This document shows, one piece after another, positions 12,122 to 63,795 of a DNA stretch of 64,000 nucleotides. How positions within the stretch are numbered: the stretch's first letter is position 1; every line of letters begins with the position of its first letter. Position numbers and translations under genes: made by a program. Source of the stretch: Paulinella micropora (taxonomy: Eukaryota; Cercozoa; Imbricatea; Euglyphida); assembly GCA_009731375.1 (NCBI GenBank), contig BJOX01000202.1, positions 421,658 to 485,657 of the forward strand, in the 5' to 3' direction. The notes under the pieces were generated by a model. It saw only the letters and a program-made list of their open reading frames with translations. It ran no database searches and had not been told where the DNA came from.

Positions 12122-12241
12122 TTTCGGGATTTGCGTGTCCACTCACCTATATTTGCTTTGAGTGTTTTGTGCAGTTTGTTGCTTGTTGCAGCAGCTTTGT
12201 TTTGCGCAGGGGTCAAGAGCCGTCGAGCCGAGGCTGGGTAG
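12122..12241 (+). other. hydrophobic reading frame in phase after the pol stop
   Basis: Directly after the RNase H stop TAA (12119-12121) the same frame stays open for 39 codons to TAG. It contains a membrane-like stretch (ALSVLCSLLLVAAALFCAG). Element 2 has an ATG-started frame with a hydrophobic N-terminus at the same place (20132). Translation is unproven. Confidence 0.35.
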
Positions 12242-12360
12242 CCGACTGCCACGCGAGGCCGGCAGCCGCGAGGCTTTCCCTGGCTAACTTAGCAATTTAA
12301 ATTCTTTCTATCATTCTTTCTGTCCTAGAATAGGAAATCTAATTTTTTTTTTATTTTGCT

Positions 12361-12391
12361 ACCCTCTACGGGAAGCGCTTGCAAATTTTTG
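12361..12391 (+). promoter_or_regulatory. conserved 3' motif of copia elements
   Basis: ACGGGAAGCGCTTGCAAATT and flanks are shared with element 2 at about 20655-20685, while the surrounding untranslated sequence is diverged. It holds the palindrome AAGCGCTT. An RNA role such as packaging, transport or 3' processing is a guess. Confidence 0.5.
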
Positions 12392-12555
12392 AACACATAC
12401 ATACTTCATACATGTTACTGCATGACCACATATATACATACATAGAGGATGTGATGTAAATGGGAGTTGATATTTAACCTTCGGGTAACCCATAACTGAT
12501 CCTCAACACTTTTTTTTTCATATTTACACACTAATATAGCCTATGACTTGCGACT

Positions 12556-12564
12556 AAGGGGGAG
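12556..12564 (+). promoter_or_regulatory. polypurine tract, copia element 1
   Basis: AAGGGGGAG immediately before the 3' LTR, the expected primer site for plus-strand synthesis. It is identical in element 2. Confidence 0.85.
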
Positions 12565-12878
12565 CGTTGTAATGTACTACTAATACCCGTTACTCCACCT
12601 AGACAATTTACCGGTAATTTGGATAGTCTTAGTCATAGGCAGGTTCATAGGCCGGACAGTTATTAATACCTTTATTACTGACAAGGACACTTTCTAGAGT
12701 ATTCGCGAATCATAGTCTGGAATGCCTAGAATCAAATGAGTATTACCATTCTGTAAAGGTCATAACATCATAAATTTGTGTGACCCAAAGTCATTAAAAG
12801 TCTTTTCTTCGGTTATCAGGCTATACCCTTAGCGGGGTAGCTTCCCTAAACTCTGCGTTTGAGTGATAGATTACTTTG
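12565..12878 (+). repeat. 3' LTR, copia element 1
   Basis: 314 bp, matching 5423-5733 except for one short replaced block near the 3' side. Followed by target duplication ATTTA at 12879-12883. Confidence 0.92.
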
Positions 12879-12883
12879 ATTTA

Positions 12884-13177
12884 TCTATTTTACATCAATC
12901 AAACTATGTTATTCAGTTCAAACTATTTTATAATATATACAGTGCTATTTTATTATAATAATATTATAATAATATTAATATTATATTAATATTATTAATA
13001 ATAACCCGTTGACATTATCATTAGTGATAAATATTAATAATATTAATATTAATACAAGTTATTATAATAATATTCATAATAACTTGAACGACGACTCGAC
13101 TATTTGATTTCTATTAATATCGTAACATTAATATTAAGATGATATTAATAATGATATGATTAGCCAGTAATGTTAAT
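12884..13177. other. AT-rich spacer between copia elements
   Basis: No gene seen. Contains ACTATTTTATA units like those left of element 1 and many TAATAT/ATTATT runs, so both elements sit in the same AT-rich repeat DNA. Confidence 0.7.
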
Positions 13178-13182
13178 AAATA

Positions 13183-13450
13183 GTTGGTCATTACTATTTC
13201 AATTTAATTCACTGTTACTTAGGTAGTTTATTTGTCAATAGGCCGGACAGTCAATGCAAATGTTAAGCGAAATGCGTCACGGTAAGACCTATACCTAAGT
13301 TAGTCAGTCTGTGACGTGGAAGTCAAAGTGTCAGTTCTTTATTATACGAGTTATTAAAGTGCGTTTCCATACTGCGTTGATAGTCTTGCTAGGAAGCCCG
13401 GATAGACTGTGAAAGGGGTCGGTAAAGGTTCCACGATGGGTAGCTTCCCA
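13183..13450 (+). repeat. 5' LTR, copia element 2
   Basis: Begins GTTGGTCATT and ends GCTTCCCA. Matches 20755-21018 with scattered substitutions and small indels. The exact ends are uncertain by one or two bases because the duplication AAATA can slide. Confidence 0.85.
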
Positions 13451-13452
13451 AA

Positions 13453-13463
13453 GGTTATGAGCC
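13453..13463 (+). promoter_or_regulatory. primer-binding site, copia element 2
   Basis: GGTTATGAGCC, same half-tRNA(iMet)-type site as element 1. Again the ATG of gag (13457) lies inside it. Confidence 0.8.
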
Positions 13464-14713
13464 TTGGAACTGAGAAAACAATGGGTTTAAAGCAAGAGTA
13501 CATCCCGCAGTTGGATGGTACAACTCGGAATTATTCCGATTTCCGTTACAAGCTAGTGAACTATGCAAAGGGCATCAGTGCCTGGCATGGTGAGTGCGTC
13601 ACGCTGGCATTTGATGACCCAGCAAAGGCAAAGGTTAAATATCCTTATGCCCCAGTCAAAGCATTGGAGATTGAGGAGAAGGAGGTGCCTGATGAACCAG
13701 ACTCAGAGGATACCCCTGATGTAGATTCTGACGATGAAGGCAGTTCGTTAGACGCAGGTAGATAGAGATCCAAAACGCTGAAGAACGACGAAGGCAAGAC
13801 ACCCTCTGAAGACAGACTGAAGGATTGGGCGAAGCTAACTGACGAACAAAGGAAAAACTGGAGAGAGAAAAGAGCAAAGAAAATGAAGCATGAGAAACGA
13901 AGACAGTCGAAACGAGCACACACACTAAGAGTGAAAGTAGTACAGAAAGAAAAAGAAGCATTATGAGCGCATGCGAACACTACAACTCATTCTGTCTGTT
14001 GCTTTTTCTCATCCTGTTGTCGTTCGATATTTGCGTACTAAAACAGTCACAGGACCGATAGAGCTGATAGAGGCAGTGCGGCCAAGTTCGGTTCAATCTC
14101 CGGGGTGAACACATAAAAGCGCAAATTTTCGAGAACATGCATCCAAAACCCGGACAAAATGTTGATGCATGCTTAAATGATTATGTTGCAATGAAGGGAG
14201 AGGTAGAAAGTCACAGAACTCACCCATTCGACGAAGATAACCTCATAAGATCCCTGCTTGCTAAGCTTGCAAAACACCCCGCATACGGAGAGAACTTCAA
14301 AGCACTGAATTCAACCTACCCACCAACCTTAGATCACGATTTGACGACTTAGTTGACAGCGCAAGAGACACATGGGCGTTGTGGAAAAAGGATAAGTGGA
14401 GAGGGGAAGAGAGGAAGGAGAGACCTGAAAAGCCCACGAGGCAGAAGAGGGAGACAAACCTCTTAGCAGGTGATAAGGGAGATGAGGACGAAGGGGGTAA
14501 GGGCAAGTTCAGAAAATTCAAGAAGAAGGAAGAATGGTGGCTCAAAGTCACTTGTTACGAGTGCAAATGAGAAAGGTCATACCAAGAAGTATTGCCCAGC
14601 AAAGAAACCCCGTAAGAAGACTCAAGCGAGTGAAGAAAAGAACGATAACAAAAAGAAGAAGGAAAACCTCACAGCAATAAGCACAAAAAGTTTCTCAAAG
14701 ACAAAGACATGAA
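13457..14713 (+). pseudogene. gag: copia element 2 gag (broken)
   Basis: Starts MSLGTEKTMGLK inside the primer site and is open to a stop TAG at 13763-13765. The homologous reading then continues through several frames: Lys/Arg-rich part to about 13965, RTLQLILSVAFSHPV, MHPKPGQNVDACLNDYV (from 14137), RETNLLAGDKG and a zinc knuckle at about 14550-14590. The knuckle is split by a one-base shift between CYECK and EKGHTKKYC. At least one stop and three or four frameshifts against element 1 show it cannot make a full Gag. Confidence 0.85.
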
Positions 14714-14841
14714 CCTCATTAGAGAGGAAGAAGAAGAGGGGGACACAGAGACTGACAGTGACGCTTTACTCGTCTTCATGGGGGGAGATGTCCTAGACGA
14801 CCCTGGGGAAACCCCCTGACGAAGAGAGAGGCAGGGAGAGA

Positions 14842-16621
14842 GTGAATGTCGAGTCTGGGGAACCTCAGATTGAGCCAGGTGTTCGTCCCCTGTCGACAAA
14901 TAGAAGTGACGGAGGCAGTCCCTCCGCCACACCAATCTCACGCTCTCAGAGTCAGCTAACAAGGGACACCTCCACAAACACCCCACTGGGTCAAAACACA
15001 GTCCCCAAATCACCTCTGACAACCACTGAGAGGTATAGCAAAGAGAGACCGAGGTCCCTTGAGTGTCATGGCAACAAAAAGAACAGTCCTTGTCAAATCT
15101 CTCTTGAGAAAGATAAGAGGGGTCCAAATGCTCTGCAAGCTTCTAGGTTGATATATGGACTATTTTGCGGTTATCATGCAAAGAAACAGGACAAAGAGTA
15201 TCCTCTACTTGACTTAGCTGTCAGCCCAGACCTCCGTCCCCCCAAGTCCCTTACTACCCTGATGAGAGTGGTTTGCGTGAGGATGCAAAAGCGAGAGGGA
15301 CAGTCATACCACACAACCTCACTACCACATTCACCAACCAATCTCCACAGAGGGAGGGAGAGAGTAAGCAAAAGGGAGTGAAAAAGGAAGTGAGGGGGAG
15401 CAGGCGTGTAGAGACAACACCGCAAAAACACACTTCCACCACACAAACACCTAACACCGCATCACCCACTCATGTCACGCAAACAGATGACAGACCAATG
15501 CAAAGAGAGAGCAGTGAGGAAGAAGAAGGAGAGGAAGAGATGGAGGAGTCATACTATGACAGTGAAAATGACTCTAGATATTCTGATGAGATCAGACATG
15601 ACATAGCAATGGCATCATGCTTAGATGATAGTGTTGTTGACCCGGAATTTCTAACATTTACGCGGAAGGGCAATGTTAAGAAATATTTTGAAAAACACTG
15701 CATTATCAGGAAGACTCATGCTAAAAGTTGGAGTCCGGCTTCTGCCGGACTGCCCAGTGTTGCCGTAGGGACCGGGGAGGCCAAAGGGAAACAGCGGGAA
15801 GGCGCAGCAGCAACCCCGACACCACAAACAGGTCCAAAACCTCAAACCCAACCACACACCAACATGCCACCCATCATCACTTTCAAAGACATAGAACAGC
15901 TCGCTCAACAACTCACAACAACATGCATTAGAGAAAGCAGTGGTGAGGTAAAGAAAGTGAGTGAAAGGAAGTTAGTGCTAGATGAGTTCTTGACAGATGT
16001 GGTGAGAGCGATAGAGGGAGTGTATATAGCACACGCAGCACGCACAACACTATCCCCACCAACACAAACCCAAAACAGCAACACCTCACAACCACCAGCA
16101 CCATCACAACACAAAAACAGCAAACAGAACTACGCACTAGTGTTAGATGGGGAAGGGGGGCGAGACAGAAAGAGCACGATAGTTCAGGATAGCGGGTCGT
16201 CACGAGACATAGCATGCAACCCTGAAATGTTCACGACATTAAGTCCGTTCCACCTGTCAAGCTAATTACAGGTAATGGAGAGTGTGAGATAGGACAGCAG
16301 GGGACGGCAAGAGTGACGCGTATCAATGGACACGGTAGATCAATTACGGTATCAAGGCCAATTCTCCTTGACGCCAGGTTACCCGTGAATATTGCCTCAA
16401 CCGGTAGGATGGATAATATCCATCACCGGTCAATCATTCACCAAAATGGACAGCTAGTCATACTCAAACACCCCATAAGATTAGAGGAGAAAGACGTACT
16501 GGTAAGAGGTAGGCTCATGTCAACCCTTCTTTACAGATGGGACGATGAATTCAACACTCCACTAGACATAAATGAGTGTTATGAACCCCCACAGAATAAG
16601 AAAAGAGATGTGGTGGGGTAA
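14842..16621 (+). pseudogene. pol: copia element 2 linker, protease and pre-integrase region
   Basis: Three overlapping frames. 14842-15381 is a Ser/Pro-rich linker with YGLFCGYHAKKQDKEYPLLD, matching element 1 before its gap. 15273-16265 has acidic linker, then the aspartic protease site IVQDSGSSRDIAC (copia D-S-G) near its end. 16266-16621 continues in another frame with GNGECEIGQQGTARV and RLPVNIASTGRMD, typical protease-end and pre-integrase sequence. This shows what is probably missing in the gap of element 1. Confidence 0.75.
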
Positions 16622-16689
16622 AAGGGGAGGGAAACCCCAGGAGAGAAAGACAGAAGCGTAGGCAGAGAGAAAGCAAAACAGCCTGGGAG

Positions 16690-17668
16690 GTAACGCTGTA
16701 TGCGTCTTATCCCTGCAAGCCTGGTGCGATTAGAAAGGTAGAAATACAATTGTTCCATTATGCATGTGGACACTATAGCATTAAGAAGATGAGAGCTTTG
16801 GTAATGCATTAGGCATAAGCTAGTAGGAGATGAGAAGAAAGTAGAATTTTGCAAATCATGCATGATAGGTAAGGCAAAGCAGTTGCCTAGGTTTAAAGTT
16901 AATAAGATAGAGAGAGCTAGTAAGCCAGGAGTAGTATTACACATAGACACCGGAACGTGGTCAGCACGGTCAATACACGGTAAGAGACATAAATTTTCGG
17001 TCACGGACGATCACTCGTTGTTTATTAAGGATTACTATCTTGCGCATAAGAACGAATTTATTGACTGCATTAAGCAGGCGGTAGCATTTTATGAGAGACA
17101 GACAGGAAACAAAGTACAAGAAATTAGATGTGATCAAGAGTTTGATGTTCCGAAAGAGGTGATAGAGTGGCGGAAGCCTAGTCAGTTTATTTGGAAAACG
17201 TCAGCAACGGGGGACAAAGATTGTAACCCTATCGCTGAAAAAGCCAATGACATTACGGCTGGGGCCGCAAGAGCCATGCGTTACCATGCCCACCTGCCCA
17301 TTTCTTTCTGGGCAGAGATGGAACATTCGGCAACCACTCTACATAACATTTTGCATGCCACCCAAGGACCTAGGAAGGGGATGTCCCCATTTGAGCAGTT
17401 ATTGGGAAGGAAACCGTTTTTAAGACACCTTAGACCGATAGGCTGCATGGGAGTAATGTATACAGGCAAGGGTAGAAAGGGACAGTTTAGAGGAAAGAAA
17501 GTTATGCTAGTAGGGTATGACTTATTTAGAGAGTTATATAGAGTGTGGGACGGTAGGAAAGTAGTAACAGGAGTTAGAAACGTGCGGTTTAACCCGTACG
17601 TGATAGGGAAGGAAGCACATCCAGAGAGAACAGTCAAGTGGGATGAGGATGTAGCTGAGGGGGAGTGA
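16690..17668 (+). pseudogene. pol: copia element 2 integrase
   Basis: HHCC region QLFHYACGHYSIKKMRAL (about 16750-16800) is separated by a frameshift from FCKSCMIGKAKQLPRF. The frame 16862-17668 then runs through LHIDTGTWSARS, EIRCDQEF, FWAEMEHSATTLHNIL, SPFEQLLGRKP and GYDLFRELYRVWDG without a break. That supports placing a shift in element 1 at 9400. A TGA at 17666-17668 ends it, and the following acidic/His/Thr-rich spacer is frame-broken. Confidence 0.85.
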
Positions 17669-18503
17669 GAGTAAGGATGTAGATGTTGAACAAACACACT
17701 CAACACCCACTACCACCACAGTCACCACCACCCACACACAAGAGGACACGACACAGACTCATGACGATAACGACACATACGACAATGCCGATGACGTTAG
17801 TCAGTCAGATAGTCAACAAGGACAAGGGGAGTATGGAGGGGACACAGGGGGAGTCAGCATAGATCACAAACACACACAAACACAAGATAGCTTTTCAACA
17901 CAGGACATCGACACCACACCGACAGCTGCACCCCATCCCCCCGACACAACCCCACAGACAAACAACACAGGACTAGGATGTGCACATGCACTCACAGATG
18001 CATCTGATCCTCAAGCACAGCATATGAAGAGAGTGAGCAACTTAGTAAAGGAAGAACATGGGAGCAGAGTGACAAGATCACAGAAGCTAACATAGTTCAA
18101 GAAGGAAAACGAATAAGACGACAGGCACAACAACAACCACCACAAGCACAACAACCACCATCACTACTGCGTAGTGAACTAAAACGAAAAGAAAGAGTAG
18201 TTGAGGTTCAGGAACTAGAAGGAGTGAGAGTGAGAGTTCTTGCGAGAGAGTGGGGAGACGAGTGGGCAGAGAAGACATACGGAGAGGGCTGGGAGAGTAA
18301 AGTGCGCACAGGCATAGTAAAGCAGAAGTGTGCCCCCAAAGAGAGGTTAAAAGTCAGAAAACAACCTAAGCCATCTCTTTTGTTCAGTTTGAGGACAGAC
18401 TAGAGAAGATGCTAGATTCTGAGATCAATAAGTACAAGGTAAGTGAGGGGGAGTCCGTATTGCCTGCTGGAGAGTTGGAGAGTGCTATGTTATGTTATGA
18501 CTG
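17669..18503 (+). pseudogene. pol: copia element 2 spacer and Trp-rich domain
   Basis: Asp/Thr-rich spacer with several frames, then the Trp-rich domain also found in element 1 (REWGDEWAEKTYGEGWESKV, about 18230-18300), broken soon after by stops. Its conservation across two diverged families argues that the domain is a real part of pol. Confidence 0.65.
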
Positions 18504-18530
18504 AGATGCATGAATTAACCAAATGAACAT

Positions 18531-20135
18531 TTGCTTTATTTTGACATTCGTGTGCCTAAAGTGATAGCTGAGCAGGGATTGACAGCGAAAGAGTTGTTAG
18601 AGGGCATGAAGAAAGAGATTCAATCTCTTAAGGACTTTAAGACATACACGTGGGTTAACTTTAGCGAAGCCAAAAAGGCTGGTGTTTGCAAGATAGTTAG
18701 GCTCACATGGGTTCACAAAGTAAAGATAGACGAGAACGGAAGGAAGTTTGTTAAGTCTAGATTAGCTTTAAGAGGAGACATGTTAGAGCCAGGAGTTAGT
18801 TTCAACCCTGACAAATTGTTTGTCCCTTGTGCCTCACATCGCTCACTGCTCATGCTTGCCAAACTAACTGCCTGGCATGGTAATAAGCTTTACGGAATTG
18901 ATTTCAAAAATGCTTACTTAAATGCCCGCATGCAAGATCCCGTATTTGCCTACCCACCTGAAGCAATAAATAGAGAGGGCAAAGAGGGGATGATATTGCG
19001 TGTTGATGGAGCGTTATGTGGTGCGCCTCAGGCAGGTAGAAGGTGGTATGATATTCTAGCCCCTAAGTTAGTAAAGCTAGGATTTAGGTTGTTAGACTCC
19101 GACTTATGCATGTTCGCAGAGAAAGAGAAGCCTATAAGAGAAGCGATAATGGGAGTATTTCACGTGGATGATTTAATATTTTCCGCACCTAACAAAGAAG
19201 CTTATGATAAATTCGCGTCTGCGTTAGAACGGTACTACCCACTCAAAAGGTTAGCAGTCGCAAAGGAATTCAAAGGGATAGAGATAGTGCATGAGAAAGG
19301 CAGAATCGTTTTGCACCAAAGAAAGTACCAATTGCAAAGTTTACATGAGACAGGATACGCAAATTCTCGTCCGGTCAGTACCCCAGCGGTAGACCAAACA
19401 CAGGAAGAAATGTCGGAAGATGCAGCTTTGCGTAAAATGTCCATTCCGAGTAGAGTAGCCAGTTTGCTTTATTTAGCCAAAATGACGAGACCAGATATTG
19501 AACAAGCTCTTAACGCTGCAAGCGTCATGCAAACCATAGACAAGGGAGTAACTTACACTATGTTAGGCAGAATCATACGCTATTTAATTAAGTCTTTTCG
19601 CGGTATAGCAATTAACGGGCCAAAATCCGTTCAAGAGGGTATGTCCTACCTTAAGGTCACTTTGTGACCCGATGCTGCTCACAAAGTCTGCTTGAAGACG
19701 GGTAAGTCTCGCACAAGTTTTATAATCTTGTGGGGAGGAGACCCAATAGGTTGGCTTTCAAAAAGACAGAGTAGGATAGCACTTAGTTCAAATGACGCCG
19801 AAATTTACGCAGCTGCTGAATGCATAAGAGAAGGACTAGCAATAGGCCATGTCAGACAGGAACTCGGAATTCCGCAAAAAGGTGCGGTAGAAATTTTCGA
19901 GGATAATTTGCAAACAATTCTCGCAGGTGAAAGAGGATTATCCGGACCCCGCACCAAACACTTGCCTCTCGAATTACACTTCATTCATCACCTTCAGAGA
20001 GATGGAGAGATAAAGTTCATAAAGGTAGGAACTAAAAAGCAGATAGGAGATTTACTCACCAAACCGTTGCCGCGCGAGCAGTTTACTTATTTGCTCAACA
20101 AATTCACGGTTATCATTCCGGGCGAACCGGAATGA
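18531..20135 (+). pseudogene. pol: copia element 2 reverse transcriptase-RNase H
   Basis: Open from about 18531 to 19667, then TGA where element 1 has Trp (MWPDAAHKV), then in the same frame to the stop at 20133-20135. Reverse transcriptase marks: DFKNAYLNARM, GALCGAPQAGRRWYD, FHVDDLIF. RNase H marks: GKSRTSFIILWGG, ALSSNDAE, IFEDNLQT, RTKHLPLELHF. Apart from the TGG-to-TGA change the domains are complete. Confidence 0.9.
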
Positions 20136-20485
20136 CTACGGGTGTTTCACCTATGTTTTGTGTTTTGTTCTCGTTTTGTGTGTCACTGAGTTGTTTAGTC
20201 TTGTCGATGCCGAACTGGAAGCCGTGGAATCTTCGATCGATGTCGTGGCTGGACTCCGTACCCTGGGATAGGGTCATAGACCAGTATACAGAATGGGGAA
20301 TCAACCGAGCGGAGTTTCTAAGGCTAAAACATGGACGATACCCGAGACAGGAAATAGAACAGCGTCGGGAGCTCGAGGAAGATCAGGGCGATGATACAGA
20401 ACAGGAAGAATGGGAAATCGATGAGGGCGCAAAGGAAGACGGCTATGCGCACAATGGCGATGAGCAACGCGGACAGCTTGACTAG
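20132..20485 (+). CDS. possible third ORF of copia element 2, hydrophobic N-terminus
   Basis: 117 codons starting at an ATG that overlaps the pol stop (ATGA). The N-terminus SPMFCVLFSFCVSLSCLVL looks like a signal or membrane segment. The rest is Trp/Arg then strongly acidic (Glu/Asp-rich). Element 1 has a comparable hydrophobic frame just after its pol stop. I recognise no family. It could be an accessory or envelope-like small protein, or a chance frame. Confidence 0.4.
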   Translation: MTTGVSPMFCVLFSFCVSLSCLVLSMPNWKPWNLRSMSWLDSVPWDRVIDQYTEWGINRAEFLRLKHGRYPRQEIEQRRELEEDQGDDTEQEEWEIDEGAKEDGYAHNGDEQRGQLD

Positions 20486-20744
20486 CCTCCAGGCCTCACG
20501 GTGGCCGGTGGCGAGAATTTCTGACTTTTCTGGTGCCAAGTGGGCGAAAACGAAGGACGGTCTTATTTTATCGCATACAGCTCGTTTTCCTTTCTTTTCA
20601 CTTGTTTCCTCACACCCTAACGTTTTTATATATATAGTTTTTAGTGACTTTTGATACCCCTTACGGGAAGCGCTTGCAAATTTTTCATTTGCTTTCAGAA
20701 CTATAAGACACTTATGACGGTAGTTATGACATTGACAAATAACT

Positions 20745-20753
20745 AAGGGGGAG
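20745..20753 (+). promoter_or_regulatory. polypurine tract, copia element 2
   Basis: AAGGGGGAG just before the 3' LTR, identical to element 1. Confidence 0.85.
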
Positions 20754-20754
20754 C

Positions 20755-21018
20755 GTTGGTCATTACTATTTCAATTTAATTCACCGTTACTTAGGTAATT
20801 GATTTGTCAATAGGCCGGACAGTCAATAATGCCAATGTTAACCGAAATGCGTAAGACCTATATCTAAGTTAGTCAGTCTGTGACGTGGAAGTCAAAGCGT
20901 CAGTTCTTTATTATACGAGTTATTAAAGTGCGTTTCCATACTGCGTTGATAGTCTTGCTAGGTAGCCCGGATAGATTCTGAAAGGGGTCGGTAAAGGTTC
21001 CACGATGGGTAGTTCCCA
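20755..21018 (+). repeat. 3' LTR, copia element 2
   Basis: 264 bp, 4-5% different from 13183-13450, followed by AAATA at 21019-21023. Confidence 0.88.
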
Positions 21019-21039
21019 AAATAAATTCTACTCAAATCA

Positions 21040-21190
21040 CCTGTCATTTTACCCATGGAACCTTTTGCATAATGGGAAGATGATATTAATATCCCGAGTT
21101 GATCAAGCACTTTTTTGATTGCTCATTTTACCCATTGAACCTCTTGCATAATGGGAATATCCAGTTGATCAAGCACTTTTTTGATTGCTT
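21040..21190. repeat. tandem duplication of about 75 bp
   Basis: TCATTTTACCCAT...GATCAAGCACTTTTTTGATTGC occurs twice in direct order (about 21046-21124 and 21123-21189), with a short AT insertion in the first copy. Confidence 0.8.
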
Positions 21191-21395
21191 CCTGATCTGA
21201 CTTGGAAATTTAAAATTTGCCAGCCGCCGTCATTTCAATTGCAAAGACCCTGCACCGGCTCCGACCACGTGTACACAACCGGCATCTGCCCCCCGCACTC
21301 AGTCTCCTTAGTCCCAGTAGTAGCAACTTCAACCTCCAGATCAACTGCAGTCCCTTTTACATTCCCGCGCCACACTGTACTTTCCAGTGAGTGTG

Positions 21396-21626
21396 TCACC
21401 AAGTGTTGTCGTCGGTGCCAAACATACTCAGCTGTACCATCTTGGCGCCATCATCTAGGTACGCACTCACCACCCTGCCCAAGTTCCAAGCGCTAATCGC
21501 CCCTCCATCCTTTCCTTCAGCCCCGCGCGCCGGTAGTTCCGCCACCTTGCAAAGTTTAGGCTCATTTTCAATCCGCACAGTAGTTGTTTTCCGGAGCCAA
21601 CGGACGTCACGGTGGACGCAGATCAC
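21396..21626 (-). other. possible coding fragment, unrecognised
   Basis: Open frame with mixed, non-repetitive composition (VRWLRKTTTVRIENEPKLCK, ISAWNLGRVVSAYLDDGAKM). It stands out from its AT-rich surroundings. No start, splice context or family recognised; it could be an exon or element remnant. Confidence 0.25.
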
Positions 21627-21690
21627 CGAGGCATGTCAAAAGTCCTTATCGGGTTAAGAATACTTATTACTAAATTATTATTAATAATAC

Positions 21691-21734
<44 letters not shown>

Positions 21735-22386
21735 NNNNNNNNNNCGTACCGGACGGTGTTTAATGAATTGGACGAATTATTTAAGAATGAAGAAGTTATC
21801 ATAAGTTTTAATACTGTCGGTACTTGTTTCATTCCTTCGTTTTGACTCTACGAGTCCACCTTTACCACTTCCCTTCTAACACTTAGGCTTCCCACTCAGC
21901 TATCCCTACTAGTGGCAAGTATAATATTCTGTCATTAAAAGTAGATCAGTGAAAACCTTTCAAAAAAAAAGAAGAAAAAAATTACTAGTAATATTAATAA
22001 TTAGTAATAAAACTTCAGACTCGCAGTGCTTGCGACGAGTTAGCAGTAAACATTGATATCTAGCGGTGACCATAATATTAAAAAATTTAATTTCATCTTA
22101 ACACGAAAAAATAATCTTCGGAAGCAAAAAAATCCTGCCCCACTTACTGATTTTTTTTTTTTTTTTTTCTGAGACGATTCCCAATAATAATATCAATATC
22201 AAGTGCACTGATTCAATATACACCTTGACTGACCTTCCCCTGCTCTTCACACGTCAGGCCTATGCTTCATTAATACGTACATCCTACCCGTTCATTAACA
22301 CATTCGGTCTGTTCATTATTACATCCAATCCGTTGATTAACACATCCGATCTGTTCACTAATACATCCGATCCGCCAAGTTCCAAT
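21627..22386. other. AT-rich region without recognised gene
   Basis: Contains a poly-C run (21691-21734) ending in a 10-N gap (21735-21744). AT-rich, non-coding-looking sequence and ATTACATCCGATC-like short repeats (22270-22375) follow. It would include the 3' UTR of the minus-strand transporter gene. Confidence 0.6.
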
Positions 22387-62486
<40,100 letters not shown>

Positions 62487-62499
62487 TGTGGGGAGTATA

Positions 62500-62719
62500 G
62501 GAGCCTTTATGTATGTATCTATGTATCTATGTATATATCGGTGTATCTATGTATCTATCTATCTATAGCGCAATCCAGGCCACGAAGGAGAGAGCGTATT
62601 TATTTACATGGTTAGTATTCATTCATTCATTCATTCATTCATTCAATCATTCATGCATTCATTCAATCATTCATTCATTCATTCATTCATTGGCCAACAA
62701 GGGGGCCTAACAGACAGAC

Positions 62720-62774
<55 letters not shown>

Positions 62775-62837
62775 GAAGGTGGGCGACTCATCAAATAGGC
62801 TGAAAGAGGCCTTTATGTATGTATCTATGTATCTAGG

Positions 62838-62879
<42 letters not shown>

Positions 62880-62881
62880 AA

Positions 62882-62933
<52 letters not shown>

Positions 62934-63097
62934 CATCAATCCATGCATCCATCCATGCATCCATCCATGCATCCATCCATCCATCCACCTACCTACATAC
63001 CTATCTACCTATACCTACCTACCTACCTACCTGTCTGTCTGTCTATCTGTCCGTCTGTCTGTCGGTCTGTCTGTCTTGTCTTGTCTATCTATCTATC

Positions 63098-63175
<78 letters not shown>

Positions 63176-63460
63176 ATCTACCTATCTATCTAATCTATCT
63201 AATCTATCTAATCTATCTAATCTATTTAATCTATCCAATCTATCTAATCTATCTATCTATCTATATATCTATCTATCTATCTATCTATATGTCTGTCTGT
63301 CTGTCTGTCTGTCTAGCTAGCTAGCTAGCTAGCTAGCTAGCTCTAGCTAGCTAGCTAGCTCTAGCTAGCTAGCTAGCTATCTAGCTATCTAGCTATCCAT
63401 CCATCCATCCATCCACATCCATCCATCTATCTATCCATCTATCTATCCATCTATCTATCC

Positions 63461-63558
<98 letters not shown>

Positions 63559-63635
63559 ATCTATCTATCTATCCATCTATGTATCTATCCATCTATCTAT
63601 CTATCTATCTATCTTCTATCTATCTATCTATCTAT
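62500..63635. repeat. (TATC)n, (CATT)n, (TAGC)n arrays
   Basis: Simple repeats with scraps of exon 2 (62568-62600 diverged, 62690-62715) and an exon-like piece at 62770-62805. Confidence 0.9.
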
Positions 63636-63795
63636 CTACTCCACTACCAGGAAGTACTGGATGAGAGGCGTCTCATAGTAAAAATCGCGCAAACACCCGG
63701 GAAGGCTGAAGCAGGAGCCTTTGAAGTAGGAGGTAGGGGACAACAATAGGCGGATCATGGTCTCAGAAACCGCACCGTCATGCCTCGACAATCCC
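63636..63795 (-). CDS. exon of a minus-strand gene at the right edge
   Basis: Acceptor CTCAACAG after a long pyrimidine tract (63800-63930). The frame encodes [20 protein letters not shown] and [15 protein letters not shown], then TAG. A GTATGT donor at about 63991-63986 marks the upstream intron start. It is either the last exon of a neighbouring gene, or an internal exon if CTG|GTAGTG is used as donor, which would join the transporter start region. Function not recognised. Confidence 0.5.

Larger units (their letters stand above)
5423..12878 (+). mobile_element. Ty1/copia LTR retrotransposon, recent copy
   Basis: About 7.46 kb including an N gap at 7624-8586. Order is 5' LTR, primer site overlapping the gag start, Gag with zinc knuckle, gap hiding the protease region, integrase, spacer, an extra Trp-rich domain, reverse transcriptase, RNase H, 3' untranslated part, polypurine tract and 3' LTR. 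Integrase before reverse transcriptase defines copia order. LTRs are identical except one short block (TTATTCTTTACCC against TTATCAGGCTATACCC), and the 5-bp duplication is exact, so insertion is recent. One single-base frameshift in a G run at 9400-9403 splits pol. Confidence 0.95.
13183..21018 (+). mobile_element. Ty1/copia LTR retrotransposon, degenerate older copy
   Basis: 7.84 kb, same family and order as element 1. LTRs are 268 and 264 bp with about a dozen differences, and AAATA flanks both ends (13178-13182 and 21019-21023). Gag has a stop and several frameshifts. The protease frame is intact locally, the integrase is frameshifted, and reverse transcriptase/RNase H carries one in-frame TGA. 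It is not autonomous. It shares the primer site, polypurine tract and 3' motif with element 1, but its LTR sequence is largely different, so it is a related family. Confidence 0.93.
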
